64,000 bases of DNA from Methylomonas montana (GCF_030490285.1 NZ_CP129884.1:2914001-2978000); one strand, 5' to 3'. Positions 10,969-20,333 are shown, counted from the stretch's first letter. The notes: generated by a model not told the origin, from the sequence alone. Numbers and translations: made by a program.

Positions 10969-11772
10969 ATGAAAGTCGTTAAATATGCACGTTGGGCTTT
11001 CGCCCTGTTGTTGCCGCTGGCAGCCACCACGGGTAACGCAGTAGCCGATACCGTGCCATACTCATATAACGCCACTGGCGTCGGCGCGCCAAGCTGGCCT
11101 TTGTTCCTGGATGTCAACGAAACGATCAAGATCGAGAGAAAAGGTTCTGGATCAAGCACTTATTGGCAATTGAAAGGCACCGGTTCCACTGCTTCATTCT
11201 GGGGCGATGTGGACAATTATGTTAATTTGGGTCGCGATAGCGTGAAATACCAGGCTAACTTCAACTCGGCCGGCAAATTGATCACATCAATCGGCTCTAC
11301 GAGCTTGAGCAACTATTTGGAAATCAAGGGCAGCCTGCCTGCCGGCACCTTTGGCAACACCTCATGGTCCAACCAGCCCGAGCAATTGTTGCTGAGCGCC
11401 AAACTACTGGATATCAACCCTGACAACAATACACCCGACTATGTCGGCACCTATGGCGGTTTCGCTGTGGGTTTCAAAACCAAATTCACCGGTGGCTGGG
11501 CTGCGAATAACCCTGGTTTGACCGGCGGTTCTACTGGCGAAAACCTCTGGTTGGCGGGTCTGAGCAACGGCTTTTTAGATCTGGTCAACGCATTGGATGG
11601 TAATAACGGCAACGGCTCATTTAGCTCCTTGATCGGTTCGTCAAAAACCATTAAAAATGTCGTATCCGTCGCTTCCGTTCCCGTCCCTGGCGCGGTTTGG
11701 CTGTTCGGTACTGGTCTGTTAGGCCTGCTGGCTGGCCGGCGCAAAGCCGTTGGCTCAAGACTTGCCGTATAA
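10969..11772 (+). CDS. PEP-CTERM-type surface/secreted protein
   Basis: A 267-residue exported protein of unknown function. It has a signal peptide (WAFALLLPLAATTGNAVA) and a C-terminal sorting tail of the PEP-CTERM class: SVPVPGAVWLFGTGLLGLLA, followed by a basic RRK. Such tails direct processing by an exosortase; none is encoded in this window. The central region is beta-rich and low in charge, without a recognised enzymatic motif. The start is fixed by a strong TAAGGAGA. Translation sits directly behind a c-di-GMP riboswitch, so production should follow the second messenger, as expected for a matrix or biofilm protein. The specific role is unknown. Confidence 0.88.
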   Translation: MKVVKYARWAFALLLPLAATTGNAVADTVPYSYNATGVGAPSWPLFLDVNETIKIERKGSGSSTYWQLKGTGSTASFWGDVDNYVNLGRDSVKYQANFNSAGKLITSIGSTSLSNYLEIKGSLPAGTFGNTSWSNQPEQLLLSAKLLDINPDNNTPDYVGTYGGFAVGFKTKFTGGWAANNPGLTGGSTGENLWLAGLSNGFLDLVNALDGNNGNGSFSSLIGSSKTIKNVVSVASVPVPGAVWLFGTGLLGLLAGRRKAVGSRLAV

Positions 11773-11791
11773 AATACATGACCTAGCCCAC

Positions 11792-11818
11792 GCCACGTTG
11801 GCTTTAAGTCAGCGTGGC
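11792..11818 (+). terminator. Stem-loop after PEP-CTERM gene
   Basis: GCCACGTTGGC and GTCAGCGTGGC pair (with G-U pairs) around a TTTAA loop, 20 bp after the stop codon. The T-run is missing, so this is a probable transcript end rather than a textbook intrinsic terminator. Confidence 0.5.
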
Positions 11819-11915
11819 TTCAGTTACACGGCCATCCATTGCACTAACAGCCAAAATAGGGCCATAGGATGGGATAAACAATCCCCCATCAAACGCTAAT
11901 TCGCAGGCTCCGTGA

Positions 11916-12165
11916 CTAGCCTGCTTCTACGTGAAACGCATAGGCGTTCTTACCCGACTTCTTGATCTTGTAAATCGTGCCATCGGCATAGCCGATCAGT
12001 TTGTCGCCGTCGTTGCTATGATCGGGGAAAATCGAAATGCCGATGGATGCTGGCCGCTACCTTGGCGGTTTGGCCTTGACTTCCACTTGATAGGCCTGCG
12101 CCCTCATCGCCAACGACTTCTCCAGGAAATGGCGTTGAAACTCCTGCGGATCGCCGGTTCGGACG
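11916..12165 (-). pseudogene. Decayed GGDEF (diguanylate cyclase) fragment
   Basis: On the minus strand the last part of a GGDEF domain can be read: IGISIFPDHSNDGDKLIGYA, then ADGTIYKIKKSGKNAYAFH and a stop at 11916-11918. Upstream, in another frame, comes DPQEFQRHFLEKSLAMRAQA leading to AYQVE, which is the helix that follows the GG(D/E)EF loop in the family. A small frameshift near 12040 separates the parts, and the catalytic half is gone. This is therefore a remnant of a c-di-GMP synthase. It lies beside a c-di-GMP riboswitch gene. Identification rests on motif spacing, not a database search. Confidence 0.7.
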
Positions 12166-12688
12166 AGCGGGGTGTGTCCTGTTTCATAGTGAAATCTACT
12201 TCTCGGCCCGGGAGAAGGAGTTTTTATAAGTTCCCTCCAGCCATTTCGAGCCATGAACCGGCGGTCAACATTCGGCGCAAATGCCCAAAGTCGGGATACT
12301 AAACTGACGTTAGAGTCCTGCTCCCAGCGACCGTTATCAAGCTTTGTGCTGTTGCCCAGCAAACACCCCTTAAACAGAAGTCTATTGAAATTGGTGCTGA
12401 ACAAGCAGCACTGCGCTGAACGCCTGCTGAAATCACTGACCCCCCGACCCTAACCGTATTACGGGGTAAGATTTATTCCATTAAAAACCATTTAAAAATA
12501 AAACCTTATAAATCGTCTTCAATATTTCCGACCATCCCGCCTGGCTTACTTAAAAATCTGGCACGCCTCATGCTTTATTAGAAATCAGCAGCATTAATCA
12601 CAGCCGATCCACTGCATGAAATGCCCGCCGATTCGGCGCGCAATAGCAAGGAGTACGGCGTTTTTATTTAAGTATGGGGAACATCGCA
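12166..12688. other. Intergenic, nothing recognised
   Basis: About 520 bases between the GGDEF remnant and tonB. Only short chance reading frames are present. The right half becomes AT-rich (12480-12590) and probably holds the promoter of the TonB operon; no Fur-box-like palindrome could be recognised. Confidence 0.45.
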
Positions 12689-13492
12689 ATGAGCAGTCCT
12701 TTAGCCACATTGAATAAATTTGCAGCGGCGGACACTGCCGCGGATTGGGAACCGACCGACGTCGTTTCGCTGAAACCGTCGCTCAGCCCACTGGCGGAGG
12801 GTATCGCCCATTCGCGAATAGCCGTCGCGCTGGGGGATTTTAAATACGTCAGCGAAACGCGCGATCACAAATTGGTCGACTTTTTATTGATAGGCCTGTT
12901 ATCGGTATTTATCCATAACACCGTGGTCGATCGTTTCAGCGGCGCGGCGTTCGAGCAGGAAATCGCCGAACCGGTCAAGCCGGAAACCAAAGTCCAAATC
13001 ACGCTGACTCGGCCGCAACCGAAACCGGTACCGCCGCCACCGCAAGTCAAGCCCCAGCCGCCTAAGCCTAAAGTAGTGCCTTTGAAGCCGCCGAAAATTA
13101 AGCCGGTGCCCAAGGTTGTTGAGCAAGAAGCCCCCGCGCCAGTCGCCGGCCCGGTGGTCGATAACGCGCCACCTGCACCTCCGGCGCCGCCGGCTCCCGT
13201 GGTCGAAGAAAAAATCACCGAACCGCTAGCCGACGCGGCTTACCTGCACAACCCATTGCCGGAATATCCGGAGATGGCGCAGGAGCGCGGCTGGGAAGGT
13301 AAAGTCATCATGAAAGTCCACGTGCTGCCGGACGGCACCACCGATAGCGTTACCGTCAGCAAATCCAGTGGCCAAAAAGTCCTGGACGATGCCGCCGTCA
13401 AAGCCGTTTTAAAGTGGTCTTTCGTGCCGGCCAAACGCGGCGATACGCCGATTGCCCGCTACACCACGGTTCCATTCACTTTTAAATTGTAA
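12689..13492 (+). CDS. tonB: Energy transducer TonB
   Basis: TonB-family protein of 267 residues. It has an unusually long cytoplasmic N-terminus (about 70 residues), one transmembrane segment (LVDFLLIGLLSVFIHNTVV), a Pro/Lys-rich periplasm-spanning region (PVPPPPQVKPQPPKPKVVP) and a C-terminal TonB domain (PLPEYPEMAQERGWEGKVIM, then AVLKWSFVPA). I prefer ATG 12689 because GGGGAA lies at the right distance; an ATG at 12674 has no ribosome-binding site. With exbB and exbD immediately after, it transmits proton-motive force to TonB-dependent receptors in the outer membrane. The receptor is not in the window. Confidence 0.93.
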   Translation: MSSPLATLNKFAAADTAADWEPTDVVSLKPSLSPLAEGIAHSRIAVALGDFKYVSETRDHKLVDFLLIGLLSVFIHNTVVDRFSGAAFEQEIAEPVKPETKVQITLTRPQPKPVPPPPQVKPQPPKPKVVPLKPPKIKPVPKVVEQEAPAPVAGPVVDNAPPAPPAPPAPVVEEKITEPLADAAYLHNPLPEYPEMAQERGWEGKVIMKVHVLPDGTTDSVTVSKSSGQKVLDDAAVKAVLKWSFVPAKRGDTPIARYTTVPFTFKL

Positions 13493-13511
13493 TCACTTTT
13501 GAGGATCATAC

Positions 13512-14285
13512 ATGTCTGATATAGCAACCAACGTCATCGTCGATGGCACCCTGAATACATTAATCACCGCCTCGGTGGTCACTTGGGCCTTGATTTTGAT
13601 CAAAGGCGTCCAACACATCCGAATTTCATATCACAACCGTCGATATAACAAAGAATTTTGGAGTGCCCCCAACATCCAGGCCGCCGCACACCTGGAAAAC
13701 CAGAACGGCCCGGCCGCCAGAGTCGCCGGCATCGGATTCTCGACACTGGTGGAAACCGACGGCGGTGCTTCCACTCACGACCTGGAACACACCTGGGACA
13801 GGCAGGAATTATTGGATAGACGCTTACGCCAGCAAATGCAAAAAGAACGCGGCTCGCTGGAAAGCGGCCTGGCGGTACTGGCCACCATCGGCAGCATCTC
13901 GCCGTTCGTCGGCCTGTTCGGCACCGTGTGGGGCATCATGGGCGCTTTGACCAATATCAGTAAAACCGGCTCGGCCAGTTTGGAAGTCGTCGCCGGCCCC
14001 ATCGGCGAGGCGTTGATCGCCACGGCGGTGGGTATTGCGGTGGCGGTGCCGGCAGTAGTGGGCTACAACTTTTTCATCCGCCGCAATAAAGTGGTTTGGG
14101 CGTTTCTGGACGATTTTGCCATCGACTTCGTACATTTGGCATTGAAAAGCTCGTTCATCATCGAACGTCCGAACAGCAAATCCGGTTCAGCGGCATCGGC
14201 GCGTTTGACCGACGTCAGCGGCGGAAAAAAACCATCGTTCAAAGACACCCATGACGAATTACTGGCGAAAGAGGCGCACGCATAA
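13512..14285 (+). CDS. exbB: ExbB/TolQ-family proton channel
   Basis: Inner-membrane stator of the Ton motor (257 residues). Three hydrophobic segments are visible: LITASVVTWALILI near the N-terminus, then LAVLATIGSISPFVGLFGTV, and AVGIAVAVPAVVGYNFFIRR, separated by the large cytoplasmic loop typical of ExbB. A basic C-terminal tail follows. The start is preceded by GAGG. It lies 19 bp after tonB and its stop shares bases with the exbD start region, so the three are co-translated. ExbB forms the pentamer that houses the ExbD dimer. Confidence 0.94.
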   Translation: MSDIATNVIVDGTLNTLITASVVTWALILIKGVQHIRISYHNRRYNKEFWSAPNIQAAAHLENQNGPAARVAGIGFSTLVETDGGASTHDLEHTWDRQELLDRRLRQQMQKERGSLESGLAVLATIGSISPFVGLFGTVWGIMGALTNISKTGSASLEVVAGPIGEALIATAVGIAVAVPAVVGYNFFIRRNKVVWAFLDDFAIDFVHLALKSSFIIERPNSKSGSAASARLTDVSGGKKPSFKDTHDELLAKEAHA

Positions 14286-14695
14286 TGGCATTCAATACTA
14301 AGGAAGATGGCGGCGACGACGTAATGGGCGAAATCAACGTCACGCCGCTGGTGGATGTGATGCTGGTATTGCTGGTGGTATTCATCGTTACCGCGCCCTT
14401 GTTGACCCAGGCCGTGCACGTGAATTTGCCGAAAACCGCCGAAACCGCACCGCCCGACGACAAAGCCGCGGCTTATTTGAGCGTCGATGCCCAGGGCAAG
14501 ATTTACCTCGACAAACAAGAATACGCTGCCGATGTCATCGAAACCGAGTTGAAAAACCGCTTGGCCGCCGACCCGGCGTTTGCGCTGAATCTGAACGCCG
14601 ATGACGCGGTGCAATACGGCATCGTCGCCAAGGTGATGTCATCCATCGAAAGGGCTGGCGTCACCAAGCTGTCGGTTCTGACGGTACCGCAATAG
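14285..14695 (+). CDS. exbD: ExbD/TolR-family biopolymer transporter
   Basis: A 136-residue single-pass protein. The membrane segment carries the proton-handling aspartate in INVTPLVDVMLVLLVVFIVT, and the periplasmic domain ends in YGIVAKVMSSIERAGVTKLS, as in other ExbD proteins. It overlaps the exbB stop by one base, confirming an operon. A second, distinct ExbD is encoded in the window on the other strand, so this organism carries at least two Ton-type motors. Confidence 0.94.
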   Translation: MAFNTKEDGGDDVMGEINVTPLVDVMLVLLVVFIVTAPLLTQAVHVNLPKTAETAPPDDKAAAYLSVDAQGKIYLDKQEYAADVIETELKNRLAADPAFALNLNADDAVQYGIVAKVMSSIERAGVTKLSVLTVPQ

Positions 14696-14733
14696 ACCTG
14701 GTAAGCGAACAACGCCCTAAACCGGCTTAACCA

Positions 14734-14754
14734 CTGCGGCGCTAAGCGCCGCAG
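14734..14754 (+). terminator. Stem-loop after exbD
   Basis: A perfect 9-bp stem, CTGCGGCGC with GCGCCGCAG, around a three-base loop, 38 bp after the exbD stop. There is no T-run afterwards, so attenuation or mRNA stabilisation is as likely as full termination. Confidence 0.5.
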
Positions 14755-14852
14755 CACTAGCAAAATTCGAACAACGCCAAAACCTAAGATGCACTCGCTG
14801 CGTCCAGGGTTTGTTTGCGTTTACAAATACACATTTTTAGGAGACAAATACG

Positions 14853-15746
14853 ATGGCGCGCAAGACCGCTCAAGACTTTCACCCGGAAGCGCTGCAGGCT
14901 TTCGATAAATACGTGCATGGCGATATTTCCCGACGGGATTTTTTATCGTCGGTGCCCAAATACGCCCTGCTGGGCCTGACCGCCGAAGCGCTGCTGGAAG
15001 CGTTGAACCCGCGCTTCGCTGAAGCTCAACAAATCGCCGACAACGACCCGCGCATCAAGGCCAGTTATCTGGAATATCCATCTCCCCACGGCAACGGCAA
15101 GATTCGCGGCTACTTAGTACAACCAGCCAAAGCCGCCGGCAAGCTGCCAATCGTACTGGTCATCCATGAAAACCGTGGCCTGAATCCACATATCCAAGAC
15201 ATCGCCCGTCGCCTGGCGCTGGATAATTTCATCGCCTTCGCCCCGGACGCCCTGTTTACGCTGGGCGGTTATCCAGGCGACGAAGACAAGGCCCGCGAAT
15301 TGTTCCAAAAACTGGATAAAGACAAAACCCAGGCCGATTTCCTGGCGGCGGCACAAGCCATTAAAAAATTGCAGCAAAGTAACGGCAAGTTGGGCGCGGT
15401 GGGCTTTTGCTACGGCGGCGGCATCGTCAACTTCCTGGCTACCCGGATTCCGGATCTGGCGGCCGGCGTGCCTTTCTACGGCGCACAACCTTCCGCTGAG
15501 CAGGCCGCGAAAATCAAGGCCCCCTTGCTGATCCATTACGCCGGCGTCGATGATCGGATCAATGCCGGCTGGCCAGCCTATGAAGCCGCGTTGCAAAAAG
15601 CCGGTGTCAATTACGAAGCCCATACCTATCCGGGTGTACAGCACGGCTTTAATAACGACACCACGCCACGCTACGACGCTGGCACCGCCAAGCTGGCCTG
15701 GGATAGGACTATCAGTTTCTTCAACGCTTACTTGCGCGACAGTTAA
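14853..15746 (+). CDS. Dienelactone hydrolase family protein, exported
   Basis: Alpha/beta hydrolase of 297 residues. The catalytic triad of dienelactone hydrolases is intact: Cys186 in GAVGFCYGGG, Asp in YAGVDDRINAGW (about 233) and His264 in GVQHGFNN; the helper Glu106 is in VIHENRGLNPH. The N-terminus carries a twin-arginine-like motif (DISRRDFLSS, Arg27-Arg28) and a hydrophobic stretch, so export by Tat is likely, which is common in this YghX-like branch. The start is supported by GGAG ten bases upstream. The substrate is unknown; a role in chlorocatechol breakdown is not suggested by the neighbours, which are a cytochrome b and a cytochrome c'. Confidence 0.88.
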   Translation: MARKTAQDFHPEALQAFDKYVHGDISRRDFLSSVPKYALLGLTAEALLEALNPRFAEAQQIADNDPRIKASYLEYPSPHGNGKIRGYLVQPAKAAGKLPIVLVIHENRGLNPHIQDIARRLALDNFIAFAPDALFTLGGYPGDEDKARELFQKLDKDKTQADFLAAAQAIKKLQQSNGKLGAVGFCYGGGIVNFLATRIPDLAAGVPFYGAQPSAEQAAKIKAPLLIHYAGVDDRINAGWPAYEAALQKAGVNYEAHTYPGVQHGFNNDTTPRYDAGTAKLAWDRTISFFNAYLRDS

Positions 15747-15763
15747 ACCGCCGGGAGGATTCA

Positions 15764-16474
15764 ATGAAAGTGGAAGTGCATATTTGGGATTGGCCGTTAC
15801 GGCTGTTTCACTGGCTGCTGGTGCTGGCGGTGGTCGGCGCCTACGCCACCGGCAAACTGGGCGGCAATTTGACTGATTGGCATGCCCGCTTCGGCAGTTT
15901 GATTTTGGGTTTGCTGGTGTTTCGATTGATCTGGGGCTTCGTCGGCACCACTCATGCTCGTTTCGCCAATTTCTTCCCGACTTTTTCCAGGCTGGTGGAA
16001 TATATCAAAGGCGAATGGCAAGGTGTCGGTCACAATCCGGCCGGCGCGATAGCGATTATCGTCCTGCTGGCCGTGTTGAGCTTCCTGGCCGTCACCGGCC
16101 TGTTTGCCAACGACGACATCGCCTTCGAAGGCCCGCTGTTTCATGCCATCGATAAAGAACTCAGCGACAAATTAAGCGGCTGGCATATTTATGCGGTGAA
16201 TCTGCTGCTGGGTCTGGTAGCGGTGCATGTCACCGCCATCGTTCTTTATCAACGCCTGAAAAAAACCAATCTGGTCGGGGCGATGCTGACCGGCAAAAAA
16301 CACTTACCCAGATCATTGGCGCCCTCCCCGATCAAACCGGTCGGCCCACTACGTTTCGTGATCACCCTATTGATTGCGGTATCGGTGGTATGGGGTGTCT
16401 GGGGCGGCGGCTTCGTGGATTATCTGGCGCCATTGGCCAGCTTCCAAACCGCTTCGGCCCATCCTAAATCTTAA
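15764..16474 (+). CDS. Cytochrome b561-type membrane protein
   Basis: A 236-residue integral membrane haem protein of the bacterial cytochrome b561/CybB-like type. Candidate haem-ligating histidines are in VEVHIWDWPLRLFHWLLVLA, in LTDWHARFGSLILG, in SGWHIYAVNLLLG and in LVAVHVTAIVLYQRL, giving the usual four transmembrane helices; a fifth hydrophobic stretch is near the C-terminus. It starts 17 bp after the hydrolase with a GGGAGG ribosome-binding site and is followed by cytochrome c'. The pairing with a c-type cytochrome is typical of this family and points to electron transfer between the quinone pool and a periplasmic cytochrome (inference). Confidence 0.9.
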   Translation: MKVEVHIWDWPLRLFHWLLVLAVVGAYATGKLGGNLTDWHARFGSLILGLLVFRLIWGFVGTTHARFANFFPTFSRLVEYIKGEWQGVGHNPAGAIAIIVLLAVLSFLAVTGLFANDDIAFEGPLFHAIDKELSDKLSGWHIYAVNLLLGLVAVHVTAIVLYQRLKKTNLVGAMLTGKKHLPRSLAPSPIKPVGPLRFVITLLIAVSVVWGVWGGGFVDYLAPLASFQTASAHPKS

Positions 16475-16514
16475 AGCGTTACTTTTTCTACAACACCACA
16501 AGGAGTTAACCCCC

Positions 16515-16976
16515 ATGAAATTGAAACTAAGCATCGCACTGGCGCTAGGCGCCATTACCACGGCAGCAGTGGCCGGAGAGGTGGAAGATCAGATCAGATT
16601 CCGTCAATCCGCCTATTCCTTCCTGGGCTGGAATACCGCGAAAATCAAATCTCAGGCTGCCGATCATCCGGAAACGTTTAATAAGGATCAAGTGATCGCC
16701 GCTGCCAATGCCGTTGCCGCCGTCGCCAATTCAGGCCTGCTCGGACTCTACGGTCCCGGCACCGATAAAGGCACGGGCTGGAAAGCGACCCGTCTGAAAC
16801 CCGAGTTCTTCGAGAAACAGGATGAAGTAAAGGAAATCGAAGCGACTTTCATCAAGGAAGCCAACGAGTTGCAAAAAGTAGCGGCCAATGGCGATGCAGC
16901 GGAAGTTAAAGCCCAATTCGGCAAAGTCGGCGCCACCTGCAAAAGCTGCCACGATTTGATTCGGGTACGCGAATAA
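16515..16976 (+). CDS. Cytochrome c'
   Basis: Periplasmic cytochrome c' of 153 residues. A signal peptide (LSIALALGAITTAAVAGE) precedes a four-helix bundle with the haem-binding CKSCH at residues 142-146 near the C-terminus, where the family always has it. The N-terminal IRFRQSAYSFLGWN fits the family helix 1. AAGGAG lies eleven bases before ATG 16515. Cytochromes c' bind NO and CO and protect against nitrosative stress; in methanotrophs relatives (cytochrome c'-beta, P460) also take part in hydroxylamine and NO handling. The preceding cytochrome b gene is its likely redox partner. Confidence 0.92.
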   Translation: MKLKLSIALALGAITTAAVAGEVEDQIRFRQSAYSFLGWNTAKIKSQAADHPETFNKDQVIAAANAVAAVANSGLLGLYGPGTDKGTGWKATRLKPEFFEKQDEVKEIEATFIKEANELQKVAANGDAAEVKAQFGKVGATCKSCHDLIRVRE

Positions 16977-17286
16977 CGGCTATTAGCCAACTTAGCCCGG
17001 CTTGAGGTGGACTTTCCGAGCAGGGTTAATTGAAAAACACACTAGTAGTGCAACCGCCGAGCCTACCGGGGCAGGCGGCATTTCAATAGCAGATTACATT
17101 GGACACCAAGGAACATTTACTCTATCCGCGTTCGCCAACGTTATCGATGTTCTTGGCGATATGCCCCACTCACGAAAGCTTTTCCAGGTTTGATTTTGTC
17201 GGGTTGCACATAAACAGAACCCAACATTCAGATTTTACATCGCCCTGCTGTAGCCTTCGCGTTAGATTGCTTTTTGGCCCACCCGC
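16977..17286. other. Convergent intergenic region, nothing recognised
   Basis: 310 bases between two convergent transcripts (cytochrome c' and lolD). Only short chance frames are present and no clear terminator hairpin with a T-run was found. Confidence 0.45.
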
Positions 17287-17985
17287 TCAAAAATGATGAC
17301 TTCTGTCCGGCACAATTAAGCCGTCTTCCATGTACAACACATGATCCATTCTCGCCGCCAGATCGGGATCGTGGGTAACCACCAGAAAACTGACCTGCAA
17401 TTCCTGATTCAGCTCCAACATCAGTTGGTAAATCTGTTCGGCGGTTTTACTGTCCAGATTGCCGGTCGGCTCGTCGGCCAATACGCATTTAGGCTTGTTG
17501 ATCAAGGCCCGTGCCACGGCGGCACGCTGTCTCTCCCCGCCGGACAGCTCACCGGGTTTATGCAACATCCTATGCCCCAAACCGACCCGTTTCAGTAACT
17601 CGGCTGCTTGCTGTTGCGCCTGTTTGACCGATCGCTTGCCGATCAACAGCGGCATCGCCACATTTTCCAGGATGGTAAATTCGCCGAGCAAATGGTGAAA
17701 CTGATAAATAAAGCCTAACGAGCGATTGCGCAACTGGCTCAATTTGCCGGCGCTGATCTGATTCAAATCCGAACCGTCGAGTATCACCGACCCGGAACTG
17801 GGCTTTTCCAGGCCGCCCAGCAAATGCAACAAGGTGCTTTTACCGGAGCCGGATGCGCCCATGATTGCTACGCGTTGGCCGGCATGAATCGCCAAATCGA
17901 CGCCTTTTAACACCTCGACGTTCAGATCGCCCTGGGCATAGCGTTTGGTGAGCTGTTGGCACTGCAAAATGACGGGATTATTCAT
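17287..17985 (-). CDS. lolD: Lipoprotein-releasing ABC transporter ATPase LolD
   Basis: ATPase of the LolCDE complex, which extracts outer-membrane lipoproteins from the inner membrane and hands them to LolA. The Walker A is GASGSGKST, the signature is [15 protein letters not shown], and Walker B is [12 protein letters not shown]. The LolD-specific stretch [20 protein letters not shown] distinguishes it from MacB or FtsE. It is 232 residues, normal for LolD, and its start overlaps the end of the upstream permease gene by 8 bp. Confidence 0.96.
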   Translation of the reverse strand: MNNPVILQCQQLTKRYAQGDLNVEVLKGVDLAIHAGQRVAIMGASGSGKSTLLHLLGGLEKPSSGSVILDGSDLNQISAGKLSQLRNRSLGFIYQFHHLLGEFTILENVAMPLLIGKRSVKQAQQQAAELLKRVGLGHRMLHKPGELSGGERQRAAVARALINKPKCVLADEPTGNLDSKTAEQIYQLMLELNQELQVSFLVVTHDPDLAARMDHVLYMEDGLIVPDRSHHF

Positions 17986-19225
17986 AACGCAACACCTCGG
18001 CCGGATTGACTCTAGCCGCCTGCCAGGCCGGATACAAGGTAGCCAGCAAGGACAATAAAAACGCTATGCAAGCTATCCAATAGACATCGGTCCAAATCAG
18101 TTTGGACGGGACTTCGCTGATGTAATAGACATCAGCGGCCATGAATTGCACGCCAAAGGCTTTCTCGATGGCAGGGACGATGGTTTCCACGTTCAGCGCC
18201 AACAACACGCCGCCGACCGTCCCCAACAAGGTACCGATGCTGCCGATTACACAGCCTAATACGATAAAAATGCCCATCACCGAACCGTTCGACAAGCCTT
18301 GGGTTTTAAGAATAGCAATGTCGCCGCGCTTGTCGGTGACGACCATCACCAGCGTGGAGACAATATTGAATGCGGCCACCGCGACGATCAGCAACAAGAT
18401 GATAAACATGGCCCGCTTTTCGGTTTGTACCGCTCTAAAGAAGTTGCTGTGGGCTTTGGTCCAATCGCTGACCCGAAATTCGTCGCCCAAGTTATCGGCC
18501 AAAGTTTGGGTGATGCGCGGCGCATTGAACAAATCGTCCAGTTTTAAACGTAATCCCGATACCGCCTGCTCCAGACGGAACAATTTACCGGCATCGTCGA
18601 GATGCATCAGCGCCATGTTGCGGTCGTATTCGTACATTCCGACCTTGAACACGCCGACCACGGTAAACCTTTTCATCCGCGGCAGAATGCCAGCGGGGGT
18701 GGAATTGATCTGCGGGGTGATCACGGTGACTTTATCACCCATCGTCACGCCCAGGTAATTAGCCAATTCCACGCCCAGCACGATGCCGAACTCGCCGGGC
18801 ACCAGATCGTTGAGACTGCCGAACATCATTTTGCTGGCTACTTCGGACACCTTGGCTTCGTACTCGGGCAGCACGCCTTGCAGCAAGGTGCCGCTGACCT
18901 GGCGGTCGGCGTTGATCATTACTTGGCCGTGAATAAACGGCGCGGCGCCTTCGACATGCGCCATGTTGCGGGTGCGCTGTTCCAAGACTTGCCAATCGTC
19001 CAACTGACCGAAGCGGCCGGTGATCGTGCTATGCGCGGTCATGCCCAGGATGCGCTCGCGCAGCTCGGCTTCGAAACCGTTCATCACCGACAACACGGTA
19101 ATCAAGGCTGTCACGCCCAGTGCGATACCGAGCACGGATGTTAAGGTAATGAACGAGATGAATTGGGTGCGCTTTTTGGCACGGGTGTAGCGTAACCCGA
19201 TATACAGGATGAGTGGTTTGAACAT
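17978..19225 (-). CDS. lolC: Lipoprotein-releasing ABC permease LolC/LolE
   Basis: Inner-membrane permease of 415 residues. The N-terminus ([40 protein letters not shown]) and the three C-terminal helices are those of the LolC/LolE family, with a large periplasmic domain between. Only one permease gene is present beside lolD, as in organisms that use a single LolF-type homodimer or keep lolE elsewhere, so LolC versus LolE cannot be settled. It overlaps lolD. Confidence 0.93.
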   Translation of the reverse strand: MFKPLILYIGLRYTRAKKRTQFISFITLTSVLGIALGVTALITVLSVMNGFEAELRERILGMTAHSTITGRFGQLDDWQVLEQRTRNMAHVEGAAPFIHGQVMINADRQVSGTLLQGVLPEYEAKVSEVASKMMFGSLNDLVPGEFGIVLGVELANYLGVTMGDKVTVITPQINSTPAGILPRMKRFTVVGVFKVGMYEYDRNMALMHLDDAGKLFRLEQAVSGLRLKLDDLFNAPRITQTLADNLGDEFRVSDWTKAHSNFFRAVQTEKRAMFIILLLIVAVAAFNIVSTLVMVVTDKRGDIAILKTQGLSNGSVMGIFIVLGCVIGSIGTLLGTVGGVLLALNVETIVPAIEKAFGVQFMAADVYYISEVPSKLIWTDVYWIACIAFLLSLLATLYPAWQAARVNPAEVLRYE

Positions 19226-19235
19226 GCTTTTGGGC

Positions 19236-19652
19236 TTAGGGGTTTTTACAAACGGCGCAATAACCGTATAGGTAAAGGCTGTGATCGGTAAGGGTGTAAC
19301 CTAATTTCTGGGCGATTTCCGACTGGCGTTTCTCGATGATCTCATCGGTAAACTCCGCGACTTTACCGCATTTCATACAGACCACATGATCGTGATGGTT
19401 GCCTTTGTTCAATTCGAAAATCGAGTTGCCGCCCTCGAAGTGATGCCGCTCGACCAAACCGGCCGCCTCGAATTGAGTCAACACCCGATACACGGTCGCC
19501 AAGCCTATTTCTTCGCCTTCGGACAATAAAATCTTGTAAACCTTCTCGGCCGATAAATGACGGTCGTCTTGCTGTTTTTCCAAGATCTCCAGAATTTTGA
19601 TCCTGGGCAAGGTTACTTTTAAGCCCGCATTACGCAAATCCTGAGTTTCCAC
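19236..19652 (-). CDS. fur: Ferric uptake regulator Fur
   Basis: Iron-responsive repressor. The winged helix contains the Fur signature LKVTLPRIKILEILE and the recognition region GLATVYRVLTQFEAAGLVER. The metal sites follow: HHFEGGNSIFELNKGNHHDH, CMKC, and a C-terminal CAVC. I place the start at GTG 19652, with AGAGGA upstream, because the family begins near ETQDLRNAGL; a GTG at 19682 would add ten residues. It is divergent from bamE, as in many gammaproteobacteria. It is the expected controller of Ton genes elsewhere in the window, but no Fur boxes were recognised. Confidence 0.95.
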   Translation of the reverse strand: METQDLRNAGLKVTLPRIKILEILEKQQDDRHLSAEKVYKILLSEGEEIGLATVYRVLTQFEAAGLVERHHFEGGNSIFELNKGNHHDHVVCMKCGKVAEFTDEIIEKRQSEIAQKLGYTLTDHSLYLYGYCAVCKNP

Positions 19653-19768
19653 AAGCCTGTCCTCTTTAAACCTATAATCCACGGCATTGTATCGTTTTTT
19701 GCGCTAAGCCGCTGACAGAATTATGGGATAATGCTTCATCGCTTGTCGTCGGACTTAACCTACTCCCC

Positions 19769-20314
19769 ATGAAAAAATCGTCATTTTTGCTCGCGGCCGT
19801 CATCAGTTTGCCCCTAGGCGCTTGCAGCACCATCCTCAATAATCTACCCGGCGTTTACACCTTGGATATTGAGCAAGGCAACATCATCGACCAAAGCATG
19901 GTCAACCAACTGCGGCCTAACATGACCAAGCGTCAAGTGCTTTACATCATGGGCTCGCCGATGCTGGCCGATGCCTTTCACGAAAAACGCTGGGACTATT
20001 TATATTCTGAACAACCTGGCGGCGAAGATCGGGTGCAAAAGCGGGTTTCCTTGTTTTTCAATGGCGACAATTTGATGGGCGTGCAAGGCGACTTTAGGCC
20101 AAGCTCGTTGCCGGTCGTTAAAGAATCTGCCGAAGCCAGCGTCGATGTGCCCAAGCGCGATCTCGAACGGTCGATGTGGGAGAAAATCAGTGGTATGTTC
20201 GGCAACGAACCTGACACGCTAGCTCGCAGAACCAGTCAGCCCGATAAAAAAGAAGCCAGCAGTTCCGCGGAAAAAGGTAAGGAACTGGTCGAACAAGAGC
20301 CCGACAAAAAATAA
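19769..20314 (+). CDS. bamE: Outer-membrane assembly lipoprotein BamE
   Basis: SmpA/OmlA-family lipoprotein of the BAM complex. The signal ends at a lipobox Cys19 (LPLGACS). The core motif set is present: [40 protein letters not shown], and [11 protein letters not shown]. At 181 residues it is longer than E. coli BamE because of a charged C-terminal tail rich in Lys and Glu that I cannot assign. The fur-bamE divergent arrangement (86 bp between the starts) supports the call. Confidence 0.95.
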   Translation: MKKSSFLLAAVISLPLGACSTILNNLPGVYTLDIEQGNIIDQSMVNQLRPNMTKRQVLYIMGSPMLADAFHEKRWDYLYSEQPGGEDRVQKRVSLFFNGDNLMGVQGDFRPSSLPVVKESAEASVDVPKRDLERSMWEKISGMFGNEPDTLARRTSQPDKKEASSSAEKGKELVEQEPDKK

Positions 20315-20333
20315 GCCATCCGGCCGAAACGTT

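Noticed and set aside
12057..12404. 115-codon minus-strand frame
   Set aside because: Its C-terminal part is the upstream piece of the decayed GGDEF domain and the rest is unrelated sequence; no ribosome-binding site. Treated as part of the remnant.
17002..17296. Short overlapping plus-strand frames after cytochrome c'
   Set aside because: No start signals or family resemblance; the frames overlap each other and the lolD end.
19699..19732. bamE promoter (GATAAT with upstream TTGCGC)
   Set aside because: The spacing of about 22 bp between the candidate boxes is too long to call a sigma-70 promoter with confidence.
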